Shown: positions 18,656 through 27,899 of the stretch, one piece after another | How the letters are laid out: each line of letters opens with the position of its first letter | Position numbering within the stretch: the first letter of the stretch is position 1 | DNA from: Pseudomonas aegrilactucae | Lineage (GTDB): Bacteria > Pseudomonadota > Gammaproteobacteria > Pseudomonadales > Pseudomonadaceae | Direction: 5' to 3' | NCBI RefSeq assembly: GCF_019168305.1 | Contig: NZ_JAHTBI010000047.1 | Span: forward strand, 1-64,000 | DNA: 64,000 nucleotides | Translations under genes and position numbers: made by a program | Notes under the pieces: model-generated | What the model was told of the DNA's origin: nothing | The model's input: the letters and a program-made list of their open reading frames with translations, nothing else | Databases searched by the model: none

Positions 18656-21600
18656 CTAGCCCGCAGGCGGCGAGGCAGCCTGCAACGCCGCCTGGGTCAG
18701 GCGCACCACCAGCGCCTGCACCGCCGCCTCGCGTTCGCTGCGCAGCGTGTTCATTTGCATCAGATACGCCCCTTCCGCCAGCGTGTCCTGTTGCGCGGCC
18801 AGCCCTTCGAGGCGATCCCAGAACGGTTGTTCGACGTGCTCGAACTCGCCGTCATGCACCCGGCGCAGGTGCGCCAGCCAGAAGTCCCGGCCACTGATGA
18901 ACGTCGCCAACTGGTCGGTCCGCTCGGCAGCGAGTACGACCTGCTGGGCCTGGTCTATCTGCGCCGGCGCCACGCCAGCCACTTCGGCGAACTGCATGTT
19001 GCGCGGCTGCCCAGGCAGGTCCAGCGCGGCGGCCAGGCGGGTGCGGTAGGCAAGGCTCACCTCGACTTCATCCACCCCGCGCCCCTCCAGCCCCCTCGCC
19101 TGGATGTCGGCGCGGGCGAACTGCTCGACCTGCTCAAGGCGAAACAGCCGACGCGCGAAAGCAAGCAGCGCCTCACCCCGCTGATCGCCCGGGCTGTCGG
19201 TGCCCACGGCCTGAAACAGTAGAAAGCGCACCTCCAGCGCACTGTAGGTGGACGACACACTGTCTACGCAGGTCGTCGGGCTGGCGGCCAGCTCGAACAT
19301 CTCCTCGCGCAGCGCAGTGCTCTGCACCATCGCCTCGAGCATGCGCCACACACGCTGGTCCAGTTCGGCACGGGTATGCTGGAAATCCGCCGACCCGGTC
19401 AGTGCGGTCAACAGTTGGAAAAAATCCGAGCCAGCAGGTTCTGCAACAAGGCTTTCCCAGTAACGGCTACGCGCCTGGAGCTGCGCCTCGTCGGTCAGTT
19501 CGAGCCAAAGCGCGCGACTCTGCGTGATGTTTGCAGCGGGGACGACAGCACCGGCCGCTGCGTCCAGCGCGGGTGCCAACTGCTGAAGCTCGCTGATGCG
19601 GTCCCAGACGGCCTGCGGCAGAGGGTTACGCTGCAGCAGGTAGATACTCGGCGACTCGGCCACGAAAAACTGCTCCGGCAACTGAGTGATGTAGTTGTCG
19701 CGCAAGTCGACGAAATCCAGAAACGGACACGTGAGCAACCCCGCGGGAAACAGCTGCAGACGGGCACTGCGCAACCACACATGGCGCAAGTTGGACATGC
19801 CCGACATGTTCGGCAAAACTTCAATGGGGTTGTTATCCAGGTTCAACACTTCAAGCCGATGCAGTGACGCAAGGGTATTGACGCCGGTGTTGCGCAGGTT
19901 GATCTGGTTGAGGTTCAGGTTCACCTCACGGAGCCAGGTCATGCGGTTCAACGCAGGTGGGATACGACCGAAGTGGTTGTTCGCCAGGTTGAGCCAGCGC
20001 ACGCCGACGAAACGCTGCAGAAAGCTGTTGGACTGCTCGGTCAAGCCCATGCCCATCAATGTAAGGTCGATTACATGGGAAAAATCGATGTCGGCTGCCA
20101 GGACCGGCAAATGTCCCACCGGTATCGATACCAGGTTCAGACGATAACCGATCAGCATTCCGCCACCATTGATCACTCGATCTGTCTGTCGCCGCCAGCA
20201 TCGGCGCAGCTCATCGGCCACCTGGCGGCGCCACTGGCGCGACTGGCCAAACACTTCGCAACACCACAACTGCAGGCTCACATCAAGGCTCTGATACTGC
20301 TCGAGCAAGCGCATCAATGCCGTCATCGGCGCAACCGAGCCCCCCTGCAACTCGGTCAGAAGCACATCGATCTGAAGTGCGTCATAGCCTGGAAACAGGG
20401 TACGTACCACGCTCACCAGCGGCTGGTGTGCGGCGTTGCCACGGCCGCTGAGCGGATACCCGAGGCGACCGTCCGCCAGCCGCCGGGGCGGGCTGAAGCG
20501 CCCCGACGGCTGGACCTGCCCGATCAGACGCGCCGCGTCGCGCGTATTGGCCAATGCCAGGGCAGCCAGGGCCTGACGTATCTCTGCGGCGCTGTCATGG
20601 CGCGTCCAACCCAGGGCCCGACGCTGTTCGCGGGTCAGGCAGCAGGCGATGGCCTCGAACAACCCCTGCGGCGCGGGGATCGGGTCGTCGATCTCGTAGC
20701 CTTCGCTGTCGTACACCGAAAAACGCCCGTCGTGGCGCACCAGCACCCGGGTCAGGCGGGTATCGCTGAGCGACAACTGACGCTCGAGCAGACGTCCGCT
20801 GGGCGAGCGCTCGCGTAGCTCCAGGTTGAGTCCGTCGGGCCAGGCCGGCATGCGCCGCAGCAGGCCAAAGGCCAGGCGCACACCGTCGACGCTGTACACG
20901 TTGTGCAGGCACAGGCTTTCCAGCGCCCGACTCAGACGCACTTCACGCAAGGTATGGCGGGCCTGCTCGGCCACGGCCAAGGGGACACGGCGGGTCTGCT
21001 GCATGGCCTGGCGTTGCGTTGCGTCGGCCTGCTCGATCAGCGACTGGGCGTAGCGGTGCGGCAAGCCGGGGAAGTCCCGCTGCAACACGCCCACGCTGGC
21101 ATCCGCTTCGGTCAGCGTGGCAGCCTCAAGGTGCTCGAACAGCGCCAGGCGCAAGCGTGGCATCTGTTCCCAGATACGATCGAGCTCCGAGTCCTGCTCG
21201 GCATCCTCCGAGGCCTGCACGTGTTCCCTGCAGAAGGCATAGAGCACAGGATCAAGGCCTTGGGTATCGGTCTGCCGATGCAGGCGCTCGAAGAATGTCG
21301 AGATGCGGGCATCGATGCCCAGGCGCACCAGCGTATCGCGCAGACGGACCGGCATGCGTCGGTTTTGCACATGCAAACCGCGCAAGCGCGCTTCGTCGAT
21401 ATCAGCGATCACCAGGACCTGAGCGACCTGCGCGTCACTCAGTCCTTCACCCAGAGGGCCCAGGCGTCGCATCAGCAAGGCACTGCCCGACCACTGCAAC
21501 GGATGCTCGCCAGGCAGGCGCCAGGCACCTTCGCCATTGCCTTGCAGCACAGGCGCATACGCCTGGTCACGCTGCGGGTGCTGCAGCAGCCAACGCCCGT

Positions 21601-23224
21601 CGCGCTCGCGGACCTGATAAATGTGCCCATCATGCTTGAGCCAGAGTGCCTCGGCGTCTTCATAAAGCCCATCACTGCGCCGCACCAGGGTGTCAGCCAT
21701 CACACGCGCATGGCGATAGGCGGCCAGGTCCTCGCTCCATAGGCGGTACTGACCGCTGCTGCGCACCATTGGCATGAGCCCATCGACGAACGCCGTACGC
21801 GTTGCCACCGCCACCAGCCCCGCGACGCCCGCCCCCATTGCAACGCTGGCAAGCACGTTCTGTGCAACCCCGGTCAGGTGAAGCAGGGCTTGCCTGCGCT
21901 GGCCCTGGTTCCAGTCGACAACGCCCTCATAGACCTCCTCGAGCAGTTGCCCGACGCTACTGGCCAGCATGATCTGGCCGATCCCGGGGATGAACGAGGC
22001 CGCGATCCCGAGCAGGGTTTGACCAGCAGCCAGGTAGGCCTGACGGCGCGCCTCGGCCTGCGCGTCGTCGACCTTGGCCGTAGGTACGGCAAGCACCGCC
22101 GCGTCGGCCTTGAGCCTGGCGATACGCAACTGCGCAAGGCTGGCAAACAGCTCACCCGTCAGCGCGTAATCCAGCAGTTGCAGTTCCGGCCGCGCCGCTT
22201 CGCGCTGCGCCTGCCACGCCGCAAGGAACGCGGCGCGCCCCTCCAGACCGATCAAGCCCTGGAAGTAGGCCAGGTAGTCGGCCGTTTTCAAGGCCAGCCC
22301 CAGATCCGTTGCGCACGCATACCATGATGGATACTGACGCAGTGGACGCTGCAGGTCGCCTGGCAGAAACACCACGACCTGGCGTACCAGCCCCGCCTCG
22401 GTCCAGCGCACCGATCCCTCCAGCGGCGTGCCACGGGCCAGGAAGGCGACGGCGCCGTGCACGTACTGCCCCAACACCTCAATGCTGCGCACCCTGACCG
22501 GGTGCTCGGCGTAGGTCACCTGGCCAGCCCCCTCGACCACCTGGCACAGCATGCGGTAGGCCGCCTCATCGATGTCTTTTTTCAGGTAGCTGATATGCGT
22601 GGCTGCCTCCAGCTGGTGACGTTGCTCAGCGGCCAGCAGCCCATGACGCTGGCGCTTGAGCGCGTTATCCGGCGGGTCGAACACAGCGTCCAGGTGAGCC
22701 TGATACTTCTGGCCCAGATCCAGCCTACGGCACAGGCCGGCAAAGCGTTCGGGGGCGACCCCCAGTGTCTGCCCGGCAGAAACGATCGCCGTCCCCTGGA
22801 AGAACCCCCAATAGCCGCCTGCAGCCTCGCTGAAGTTCTGCAATGCGCGCTGCAACAGCGGGCTTTCGATTTCGAGCGCCTCAAGTACCGGCATGGGAGT
22901 GGCCGAAAGCCCAGGACGTACCTGACGCAGACGCACCTCCTTCCAGTGCGCCGTGCGTGTATCGAGTTGCAGCCCCAGGGTGTCGCGCAGGGCCTGCTCC
23001 AGCAACGGCGCACCGAACGCGCCAGGTGACTGCAGCCCCTGGAACAGCTCGGTCAGCGCTTCCAGAGACTGTTGCTGGCGAACCAGCGCAGCAGTCAATG
23101 CGTGCGCCTGCTCCGTGGATGCAGCCTTGAGCCACTCCGGCAGGCGCTCACCGATGAAGCGATCAAGAAGGATGGAGTCATCGGGTGGCTCAAAGGTAGT
23201 ACTGGTGCTCGAGGTCTGGCTCAC
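18656..23224 (-). CDS. large LRR protein with apparent NEL-type E3 ubiquitin-ligase domain (effector-like)
   Basis: The 1522-residue product starts at a GTG with GGAG eight bases upstream. The N-terminal two thirds resemble the dermonecrotic-toxin-like region of bacterial effectors, with two hydrophobic stretches near residues 390-425 and 450-475 that could insert in a membrane. About eight leucine-rich repeats follow at about residues 1035-1180. The last 300 residues look like a NEL domain (IpaH/SspH-type E3 ligase), with a Cys-x-Asp motif TTCVDS (C1319, D1321), the expected catalytic pattern. There is no classical signal peptide, and no secretion-system genes are nearby. It lies between regulators and the fad operon. 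Function in this strain is unknown. Confidence 0.8.
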   Translation of the reverse strand: MSQTSSTSTTFEPPDDSILLDRFIGERLPEWLKAASTEQAHALTAALVRQQQSLEALTELFQGLQSPGAFGAPLLEQALRDTLGLQLDTRTAHWKEVRLRQVRPGLSATPMPVLEALEIESPLLQRALQNFSEAAGGYWGFFQGTAIVSAGQTLGVAPERFAGLCRRLDLGQKYQAHLDAVFDPPDNALKRQRHGLLAAEQRHQLEAATHISYLKKDIDEAAYRMLCQVVEGAGQVTYAEHPVRVRSIEVLGQYVHGAVAFLARGTPLEGSVRWTEAGLVRQVVVFLPGDLQRPLRQYPSWYACATDLGLALKTADYLAYFQGLIGLEGRAAFLAAWQAQREAARPELQLLDYALTGELFASLAQLRIARLKADAAVLAVPTAKVDDAQAEARRQAYLAAGQTLLGIAASFIPGIGQIMLASSVGQLLEEVYEGVVDWNQGQRRQALLHLTGVAQNVLASVAMGAGVAGLVAVATRTAFVDGLMPMVRSSGQYRLWSEDLAAYRHARVMADTLVRRSDGLYEDAEALWLKHDGHIYQVRERDGRWLLQHPQRDQAYAPVLQGNGEGAWRLPGEHPLQWSGSALLMRRLGPLGEGLSDAQVAQVLVIADIDEARLRGLHVQNRRMPVRLRDTLVRLGIDARISTFFERLHRQTDTQGLDPVLYAFCREHVQASEDAEQDSELDRIWEQMPRLRLALFEHLEAATLTEADASVGVLQRDFPGLPHRYAQSLIEQADATQRQAMQQTRRVPLAVAEQARHTLREVRLSRALESLCLHNVYSVDGVRLAFGLLRRMPAWPDGLNLELRERSPSGRLLERQLSLSDTRLTRVLVRHDGRFSVYDSEGYEIDDPIPAPQGLFEAIACCLTREQRRALGWTRHDSAAEIRQALAALALANTRDAARLIGQVQPSGRFSPPRRLADGRLGYPLSGRGNAAHQPLVSVVRTLFPGYDALQIDVLLTELQGGSVAPMTALMRLLEQYQSLDVSLQLWCCEVFGQSRQWRRQVADELRRCWRRQTDRVINGGGMLIGYRLNLVSIPVGHLPVLAADIDFSHVIDLTLMGMGLTEQSNSFLQRFVGVRWLNLANNHFGRIPPALNRMTWLREVNLNLNQINLRNTGVNTLASLHRLEVLNLDNNPIEVLPNMSGMSNLRHVWLRSARLQLFPAGLLTCPFLDFVDLRDNYITQLPEQFFVAESPSIYLLQRNPLPQAVWDRISELQQLAPALDAAAGAVVPAANITQSRALWLELTDEAQLQARSRYWESLVAEPAGSDFFQLLTALTGSADFQHTRAELDQRVWRMLEAMVQSTALREEMFELAASPTTCVDSVSSTYSALEVRFLLFQAVGTDSPGDQRGEALLAFARRLFRLEQVEQFARADIQARGLEGRGVDEVEVSLAYRTRLAAALDLPGQPRNMQFAEVAGVAPAQIDQAQQVVLAAERTDQLATFISGRDFWLAHLRRVHDGEFEHVEQPFWDRLEGLAAQQDTLAEGAYLMQMNTLRSEREAAVQALVVRLTQAALQAASPPAG

Positions 23225-23306
23225 TGCGCCTGCTCCGCTGAAGGGTGGGCAGCCAGACTAGGAGCAGCAGCTCTGGCAAGGGAGCAGGAAGGCTTGCCTT
23301 GCGTGC

Positions 23307-24326
23307 TCAGCCCGAGCCGAGCACGACGCTACGGTAGTGCCCAGGGTTGCACCCCGACCATTTGCGAAAGGCCTTGTAGAACGAACGGGGGTCGGCAAAC
23401 CCAAGGCGCTCGGCAATCTCCCCGTAGCTGACCTGGGCATCGGCCAGCCAAGCGATGGCCAGTTCGCGGCGCACACTGTCCTTGAGCGCCTGATAAGTCT
23501 GGCCCTCGTCGGCCAGGCGGCGACGCAGGGTGGAGGCTGAAATGCACAAGCGCTGGGCCAGTGTTTCGGTTTCCGGCCAGTACACCGCCGGCAACTGGCG
23601 CAGGTCGTCCTTGATCCGCCGCGCCAGGCTGTCTGGATCGCGATACTTGACCAGGATATTGGCCGGCGCCTGGGCGAGAAAGCGTTGCAGTTCGTCGGCA
23701 CTGCGCCTGATCGGCAGTTCGAGGCAATCGGCAGCGAAAATCATACGGGTACGCGGACGATCGAACTGCAGGTTCTGCGAAAACATCACGCGGTAGTCGT
23801 CGCAAAAGTCGGGCGCAGCGCAGCGCAGTTCGATGGCCAGGATCGGAATGCGCCGACCGGCCAGCCAACAGGCCACACCATGCACGATCATCCAGAAGGT
23901 GAAATAGGTGAAGGCACGTCGTGGAGTGCTCTGGGGCTCGCCGATCACGATCTCTGCCAGGCTCTGCTGACGCACCAGTACCGGTTGCAGGTGCTCGAGC
24001 ATCAACGACAGGAAGCTCAACGCGCAGTCCAGTGCCGCACCGACGCTGGGCTGCACCATCGACGCCTGGCACAAAAACGCCAGACTGCCGCTGCGCAGGC
24101 CACGCGGGTCCATGCAGAAAAACTCGTCATTGCTGCGCCGCGCCAGCAAACGCCACAGGTGCGCATAGGCCGTGGCCGGCACCCGCGCCTCGATGCAGTG
24201 CAAACGCTGCGGGTCGATCCCTACGCGCTGCAGCAGCGCACTGCTGGCCTGTTCTTGCGGGCAGCTCTGCAACAGCGCTTCGCGCACCAGTTGCATGGCT
24301 ATCGTGTCTTTGTCACGCATGCTCAT
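23307..24326 (-). CDS. AraC-family transcriptional regulator
   Basis: The 339-residue protein has an N-terminal arabinose-binding-like domain of the OruR/FtrA group (about residues 20-200). The C-terminal AraC helix-turn-helix pair shows as the LAQRLCISASTLRRRLADEG and EIAERLGFADPRSFYKAFRKW segments. I use the ATG at 24326, which overlaps the LysR gene stop as ATGA. It is therefore co-transcribed with the LysR gene. Its target is unknown; candidates are the adjacent large effector-like gene or the phosphonate genes. Confidence 0.85.
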   Translation of the reverse strand: MSMRDKDTIAMQLVREALLQSCPQEQASSALLQRVGIDPQRLHCIEARVPATAYAHLWRLLARRSNDEFFCMDPRGLRSGSLAFLCQASMVQPSVGAALDCALSFLSLMLEHLQPVLVRQQSLAEIVIGEPQSTPRRAFTYFTFWMIVHGVACWLAGRRIPILAIELRCAAPDFCDDYRVMFSQNLQFDRPRTRMIFAADCLELPIRRSADELQRFLAQAPANILVKYRDPDSLARRIKDDLRQLPAVYWPETETLAQRLCISASTLRRRLADEGQTYQALKDSVRRELAIAWLADAQVSYGEIAERLGFADPRSFYKAFRKWSGCNPGHYRSVVLGSG

Positions 24327-25195
24327 TCGTCTCGTTGCTCGACCGCCAGGTTCAGGAACGTCTGGATCAGGCGTAACTCGCGGCGCCGCTGCAGGCACCC
24401 GAGCATGTGCTGGTTGACCAGCCCTGCCCCACTGATCGGCCTTGTCACCACGCGCGGATCATGACTGATTTCGGCCGATGACACGATCCCCATGCCCAAC
24501 TGCGCCGCCACGGCTTCGGTCACCGCCTCACGGCTGTCGAGTTCCAGCAGCACCCGTGGCTGCACCTGGGCCTGTCGGCAGGCCTGGTCGAAGGTACGCC
24601 GGGTGATCGAGCCGGGCTCACGCAGCACCATGATCTGCTGGTCCAGTTCAGCCAGGGGCACGTCATCGTCAGTCACTGCCCAGGGGTGCCCTGCCGGCAG
24701 CAACGCACAGATCCGCGAACCTCCCAGGCTTTGCAGGTACAGGCCATGGCGCGGCTCGACCTCGGTCAGCACCGCCACATCAGCATGTTCGGACAACAAC
24801 GCAGCCAGGGTTTGCTGGGCATTGCCCAGGCGCAGGTTGACCGTGACGCCGGGATAGCGCTCACGTAACCGGGCCAGCATCGGCATGACCAGATGCGGGC
24901 CGTCGGCGGCGACTTCAAGCCGCCCGGAGAGCAACTGCCGGTTGGCCTCCAGCAAAGCCTGGGCCTCTTCGGCCAGGCCGAACATGGCGCGGGTGATCGC
25001 CGCCAGACGGATGCCCTCCTCGGTCAGTTCGACCCGACGTGCAGTACGTCGCAGCAAGGTGAGCTGGTAATGCTCCTCCAGCGCCTTGATGTGCCCGGTC
25101 ACGGCCGGCTGGCTGATGAAAAGCCGCGCAGCCGCGCGGGTAAAGCTGCCCTCACGGGCTACGGCATCGAACGCGCGGAGCTGGAACAGGTTCAT
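24323..25195 (-). CDS. LysR-family regulator, probably of 2-aminoethylphosphonate genes
   Basis: This 290-residue LysR protein has the N-terminal helix-turn-helix (FTRAAARLFISQPAVTGHIK, residues 18-37) and a substrate-binding C-terminal domain. It is divergent from the phnW remnant and phnX. In related pseudomonads a LysR gene in this position controls phnWX, so a 2-AEP-sensing role is likely. It shares an ATGA overlap with the AraC gene downstream. Its control region with the phn genes is 25196-25307. Confidence 0.88.
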   Translation of the reverse strand: MNLFQLRAFDAVAREGSFTRAAARLFISQPAVTGHIKALEEHYQLTLLRRTARRVELTEEGIRLAAITRAMFGLAEEAQALLEANRQLLSGRLEVAADGPHLVMPMLARLRERYPGVTVNLRLGNAQQTLAALLSEHADVAVLTEVEPRHGLYLQSLGGSRICALLPAGHPWAVTDDDVPLAELDQQIMVLREPGSITRRTFDQACRQAQVQPRVLLELDSREAVTEAVAAQLGMGIVSSAEISHDPRVVTRPISGAGLVNQHMLGCLQRRRELRLIQTFLNLAVEQRDE

Positions 25196-25307
25196 ATCTA
25201 TCGGCCTGACTTATGCCTGGAATAACAACAAACAATTTGATTGATAGTGCGCGTAATTGCAACGTAGGCCCCGTAGTTTCAGCCCACCGCTTGCGAGGCC
25301 CACCTTA

Positions 25308-25374
25308 ATGAGCAATCACCCTGTCCTGCTGACCTCAGGCCAAGGGCTTCATCCTCTACCCGGGCAAGTTGACC
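25308..25374 (+). pseudogene. phnW: phnW remnant (2-aminoethylphosphonate-pyruvate aminotransferase), internal and 3' deletions
   Basis: The slot where phnW normally stands holds only fragments. An ATG at 25308, with GAGG nine bases before it, starts MSNHPVLLTSG, the N-terminus of PhnW. Directly after, in another frame (25342-25374), comes KGFILYPGKLT, which in PhnW is about residues 330-341 of about 368. More than 300 codons between and the last 25 codons are missing. The junction falls in GGCC, which both sides can share. The spliced frame ends at the TGA overlapping the phnX ATG. The remnant cannot encode an enzyme. Confidence 0.85.
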
Positions 25375-25408
25375 CCTTTCAGCGGCATGACAGACCAAGG
25401 AATACACC

Positions 25409-26236
25409 ATGAACTACACCCAACCCACCCACTTGCACGCCGTGATCCTGGACTGGGCCGGCACCGTGGTCGACTTCGGCTCTTTCGCCCCGACGCAGAT
25501 CTTCGTCGAAGCCTTTGCCGAGTTCGATGTACAGGTGTCCATCGAAGAAGCCCGCGGCCCGATGGGCATGGGCAAGTGGGACCATATCCGCACCCTGTGC
25601 GACCAGCCACAGATCGCCGAGCGCTACCGCAAGGTGTTCGGGCGCACGCCGAGCGATGAGGACGTGACGGCCTTGTACAACCGCTTCATGCCGTTGCAGA
25701 TCGAAAAGATCGCCACGCATTCGGCGCTGATACCCGGCGCGCTGGGCACCATCAACCAGTTGCGCCAGCAAGGCCTGAAGATCGGCTCGTGTTCCGGCTA
25801 TCCGAAAGTGGTGATGGACAAGGTGGTGGCCCTGGCAGCGCGCAATGGCTATGTGGCCGACCATGTGGTAGCTACCGATGAAACCCCCAATGGCCGCCCG
25901 TGGCCGGCCCAGGCGCTGGCCAACGTGATTGCACTGGGGATCGACGATGTGGCGGCCTGCGTGAAGGTGGATGACACCGTGCCGGGCATTCTCGAAGGCC
26001 GGCGCGCTGGCATGTGGACGGTGGCCCTGGTGTGCTCGGGCAATGCCCTGGGGCTTACCTATGAAAGCTACCGTGCACTGGATCAGCAGCAACTGGCGGC
26101 CGAGCGCTCGCGCATTCACGCACTGTTCGAGGGCTCGCGCCCGCACTACCTGATCGACACCCTCAACGAGCTGCCTGAGGTGGTGGCAGATATCAACCGG
26201 CGCCTGGCGCTGGGCGAGATGCCTCAGGCGGTATAG
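25409..26236 (+). CDS. phnX: phosphonoacetaldehyde hydrolase (phosphonatase)
   Basis: This 275-residue HAD-superfamily enzyme splits phosphonoacetaldehyde to acetaldehyde and phosphate. The nucleophile D15 sits in ILDWAGT, and the Schiff-base lysine K56 in PMGMGKWDH. The C-terminal VKVDDT provides the magnesium-binding acids. The full length is intact, with AAGGA before the ATG. Its usual partner PhnW, which makes the substrate from 2-AEP, is destroyed next door, so PhnX lacks a local substrate supply unless another transaminase exists elsewhere. Confidence 0.95.
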   Translation: MNYTQPTHLHAVILDWAGTVVDFGSFAPTQIFVEAFAEFDVQVSIEEARGPMGMGKWDHIRTLCDQPQIAERYRKVFGRTPSDEDVTALYNRFMPLQIEKIATHSALIPGALGTINQLRQQGLKIGSCSGYPKVVMDKVVALAARNGYVADHVVATDETPNGRPWPAQALANVIALGIDDVAACVKVDDTVPGILEGRRAGMWTVALVCSGNALGLTYESYRALDQQQLAAERSRIHALFEGSRPHYLIDTLNELPEVVADINRRLALGEMPQAV

Positions 26237-26248
26237 ACATCACGGACG

Positions 26249-26332
26249 CTTTCGCTGGCAAGCCAAACCCCGCACAGACACCACTGCTCGTGAGCACGGC
26301 GGGGTAACTGTGGGAGCTGGCTTGCCCGCGCA
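26249..26332. repeat. REP pair, diverged
   Basis: TTCGCTGGCAAGCCA at the left and its inverted partner TGGGAGCTGGCTTGCC at the right flank a central palindromic GC-rich stretch. This is a Pseudomonas REP doublet between phnX and the oxidoreductase gene. It is more degraded than the doublets at 52122, 56783 and 62063. Confidence 0.7.
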
Positions 26333-26347
26333 GGGAGCGCCGCGATA

Positions 26348-26902
26348 TCAGCCCAGGTGGCGCGCCACCCACGCCGCATAACTGTCGATAAAGCTCTGCA
26401 GAAACGGCCGAGTCTTCTCCGACAATGCGCCATGCTCATCGAACAGCGTCGCCGCCCCGCCCACGTAGGCTTCCGGTTGCTGCATGCACGGCACATCGAG
26501 GAACACCAGCGACTGGCGCAAATGATGGTTGGCACCAAAGCCCCCCACCGCCCCAGGCGACACACTGATCACCGCGCCCGGCTTCTTGCCGAAGGCGCTT
26601 TGCCCATAGGGCCGCGAGCCGACATCAATGGCGTTTTTCAATACGCCCGGCACCGAACGGTTGTATTCAGGTGTGACGAACAGCACCGCGTCGCTGGCGC
26701 GCAACTGCTCACGGAACGCGGTATAGGCCGCTGGCGGGTCGACGTCGATATCCTCGTTGTACAGTGCCAACTCGCCAATTTCGACAATCTCCAGCGTGAG
26801 GCTGGCCGGCGCCAGTTGCGCCAGGGCATGGGCGACCTTGCGGTTGATGGACGCCTTGCGCAAGCTGCCCACCAATACCGCAACCTTATAGACCTGGCTC
26901 AT
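26348..26902 (-). CDS. NAD(P)H-dependent FMN reductase / quinone reductase (ChrR-like)
   Basis: This 184-residue flavodoxin-fold reductase has the FMN phosphate loop GSLRKASINRK at residue 11 and the TPEYNRSVPGVLKNAIDV segment near residue 75-92. These are typical of NADPH-dependent FMN, quinone or chromate reductases that give two-electron reduction without radicals. I use the ATG at 26902, with GGGAG upstream, rather than the longer frame. The natural substrate cannot be told from sequence. Confidence 0.88.
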   Translation of the reverse strand: MSQVYKVAVLVGSLRKASINRKVAHALAQLAPASLTLEIVEIGELALYNEDIDVDPPAAYTAFREQLRASDAVLFVTPEYNRSVPGVLKNAIDVGSRPYGQSAFGKKPGAVISVSPGAVGGFGANHHLRQSLVFLDVPCMQQPEAYVGGAATLFDEHGALSEKTRPFLQSFIDSYAAWVARHLG

Positions 26903-27048
26903 GGCACACTCCCACCTGATCGACATAGAGAAGTGGTAGTTATAGACGCTACACCGCCGCCCACAGGTTTTTTTCCGCCAGGACAAAACTTCCCAGGCAA
27001 AACAGTGGTCTATGCCCCATAGAGAACACTTCAGAGGTCACACGCTAA

Positions 27049-27267
27049 ATGACAGCAGTACTGGTCGGACAATTTCATGCTCGGGATGCTGAAGGACGCA
27101 TCTACCCCGTCCATGAATTTCAGGAAGCCACCCTGCAGGCCGATGGAAGTGCCGCCACCCTGCCGATCACCAGCTACCGGCTGGCTATCGGCGACCGGGT
27201 CAACCACTTGGGCGAGGATCGCTTCGAGCTGGTACAGAGCGGTGTGGAGATCATCCGTATTCCCTGA
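27049..27267 (+). CDS. small hypothetical protein, 72 residues
   Basis: I do not recognise a named family. The product is a compact beta-rich protein (RDAEGRIYPVHEFQEA, then TSYRLAIGDRVNHLGEDRFE) with no signal peptide. AGAGG lies about 11 bases before the ATG. Codon use resembles neighbouring genes. It stands alone between the reductase gene and the tRNA genes. Confidence 0.7.
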   Translation: MTAVLVGQFHARDAEGRIYPVHEFQEATLQADGSAATLPITSYRLAIGDRVNHLGEDRFELVQSGVEIIRIP

Positions 27268-27324
27268 CGTACCCTGCGCGGCTTGAGCATTCGAGTCGCG
27301 CCACGCGCCTTTGTGCAGGCAAAT

Positions 27325-27356
27325 AAAAAGGGCGATCCTTGCGGATCGCCCTTTTT
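27325..27356 (-). terminator. terminator of tRNA-Val copy 1
   Basis: A perfect 14 bp inverted repeat including its A/T ends (AAAAAGGGCGATCC and complement, TTGC loop) follows the tRNA on the minus strand. It can act in both directions and also closes the small gene ending at 27267. Confidence 0.9.
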
Positions 27357-27384
27357 ATGTTCCGCCAGCATGGACGGAAATGTT

Positions 27385-27461
27385 TGGTAGGCACAATTGG
27401 ATTCGAACCAACGACCCCCACCATGTCAAGGTGGTGCTCTAACCAACTGAGCTATGTGCCT
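27385..27461 (-). tRNA. tRNA-Val(GAC), copy 1
   Basis: This is a 77-nt tRNA with the CCA end encoded. The acceptor stem AGGCACA pairs with TGTGCCT. The D arm holds AGCTCAGTTGGTTAGAGC. The anticodon stem CCACC/GGTGG encloses TTGACAT with anticodon GAC. The T arm contains GGTTCGAATCC. A promoter-like CGTAAA/ATTCTA pair (minus strand TTTACG, 18 bases, TAGAAT; 27474-27503) lies just upstream, and a terminator lies downstream. Confidence 0.95.
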
Positions 27462-27560
27462 GCTGAGGGCCGCATTCTACTCAGGTTCAGCCCCTTGCGT
27501 AAAGCGAAATGTGCAAAAAAATCAGCGACTTTGAACCTGGGCCCAGCAACCGCCCAAACG

Positions 27561-27590
27561 AAAAAGGCGACCCTTGCGGATCGCCTTTTT
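27561..27590 (-). terminator. terminator of tRNA-Val copy 2
   Basis: AAAAAGGCGA with CC and one mismatch pairs with its complement around a TTGC loop, ending in a T run on the minus strand. It is a slightly mutated copy of the terminator at 27325. Confidence 0.85.
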
Positions 27591-27618
27591 GTGTTCCGCC
27601 AGCAGGGGCGGAAATGTT

Positions 27619-27695
27619 TGGTAGGCACAATTGGATTCGAACCAACGACCCCCACCATGTCAAGGTGGTGCTCTAACCAACTGAGCTATGTGCCT
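27619..27695 (-). tRNA. tRNA-Val(GAC), copy 2
   Basis: The 77 bases are identical to copy 1 over the whole tRNA, including anticodon GAC and the encoded CCA. It has its own promoter upstream and its own terminator downstream, so the two copies are independent transcription units that arose by tandem duplication of about 155 bp. Confidence 0.95.
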
Positions 27696-27708
27696 GCTGT
27701 GAGGCGGC

Positions 27709-27736
27709 ATTCTACGCAAACGAACCACAGTGTCAA
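27709..27736 (-). promoter_or_regulatory. sigma-70 promoter of tRNA-Val copy 2
   Basis: On the minus strand TTGACA (27731-27736) is followed by 16 bases and TAGAAT (27709-27714), 13 bases before the tRNA 5' end. The match to the sigma-70 consensus is close. Confidence 0.75.
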
Positions 27737-27899
27737 TACTTTTTTTGACGCTAAGCCACTGAATACTAATATTTTTTATCAACGGCCAAGATTCAGCGAT
27801 TTGTACCGTCCGGCTGGCGGGTGTTTATTATTGTTGATACGATCTGCGCAATCGTAAAAAATATAGAACATACAACTACAAACCCAGAGGTGCCCGCGC

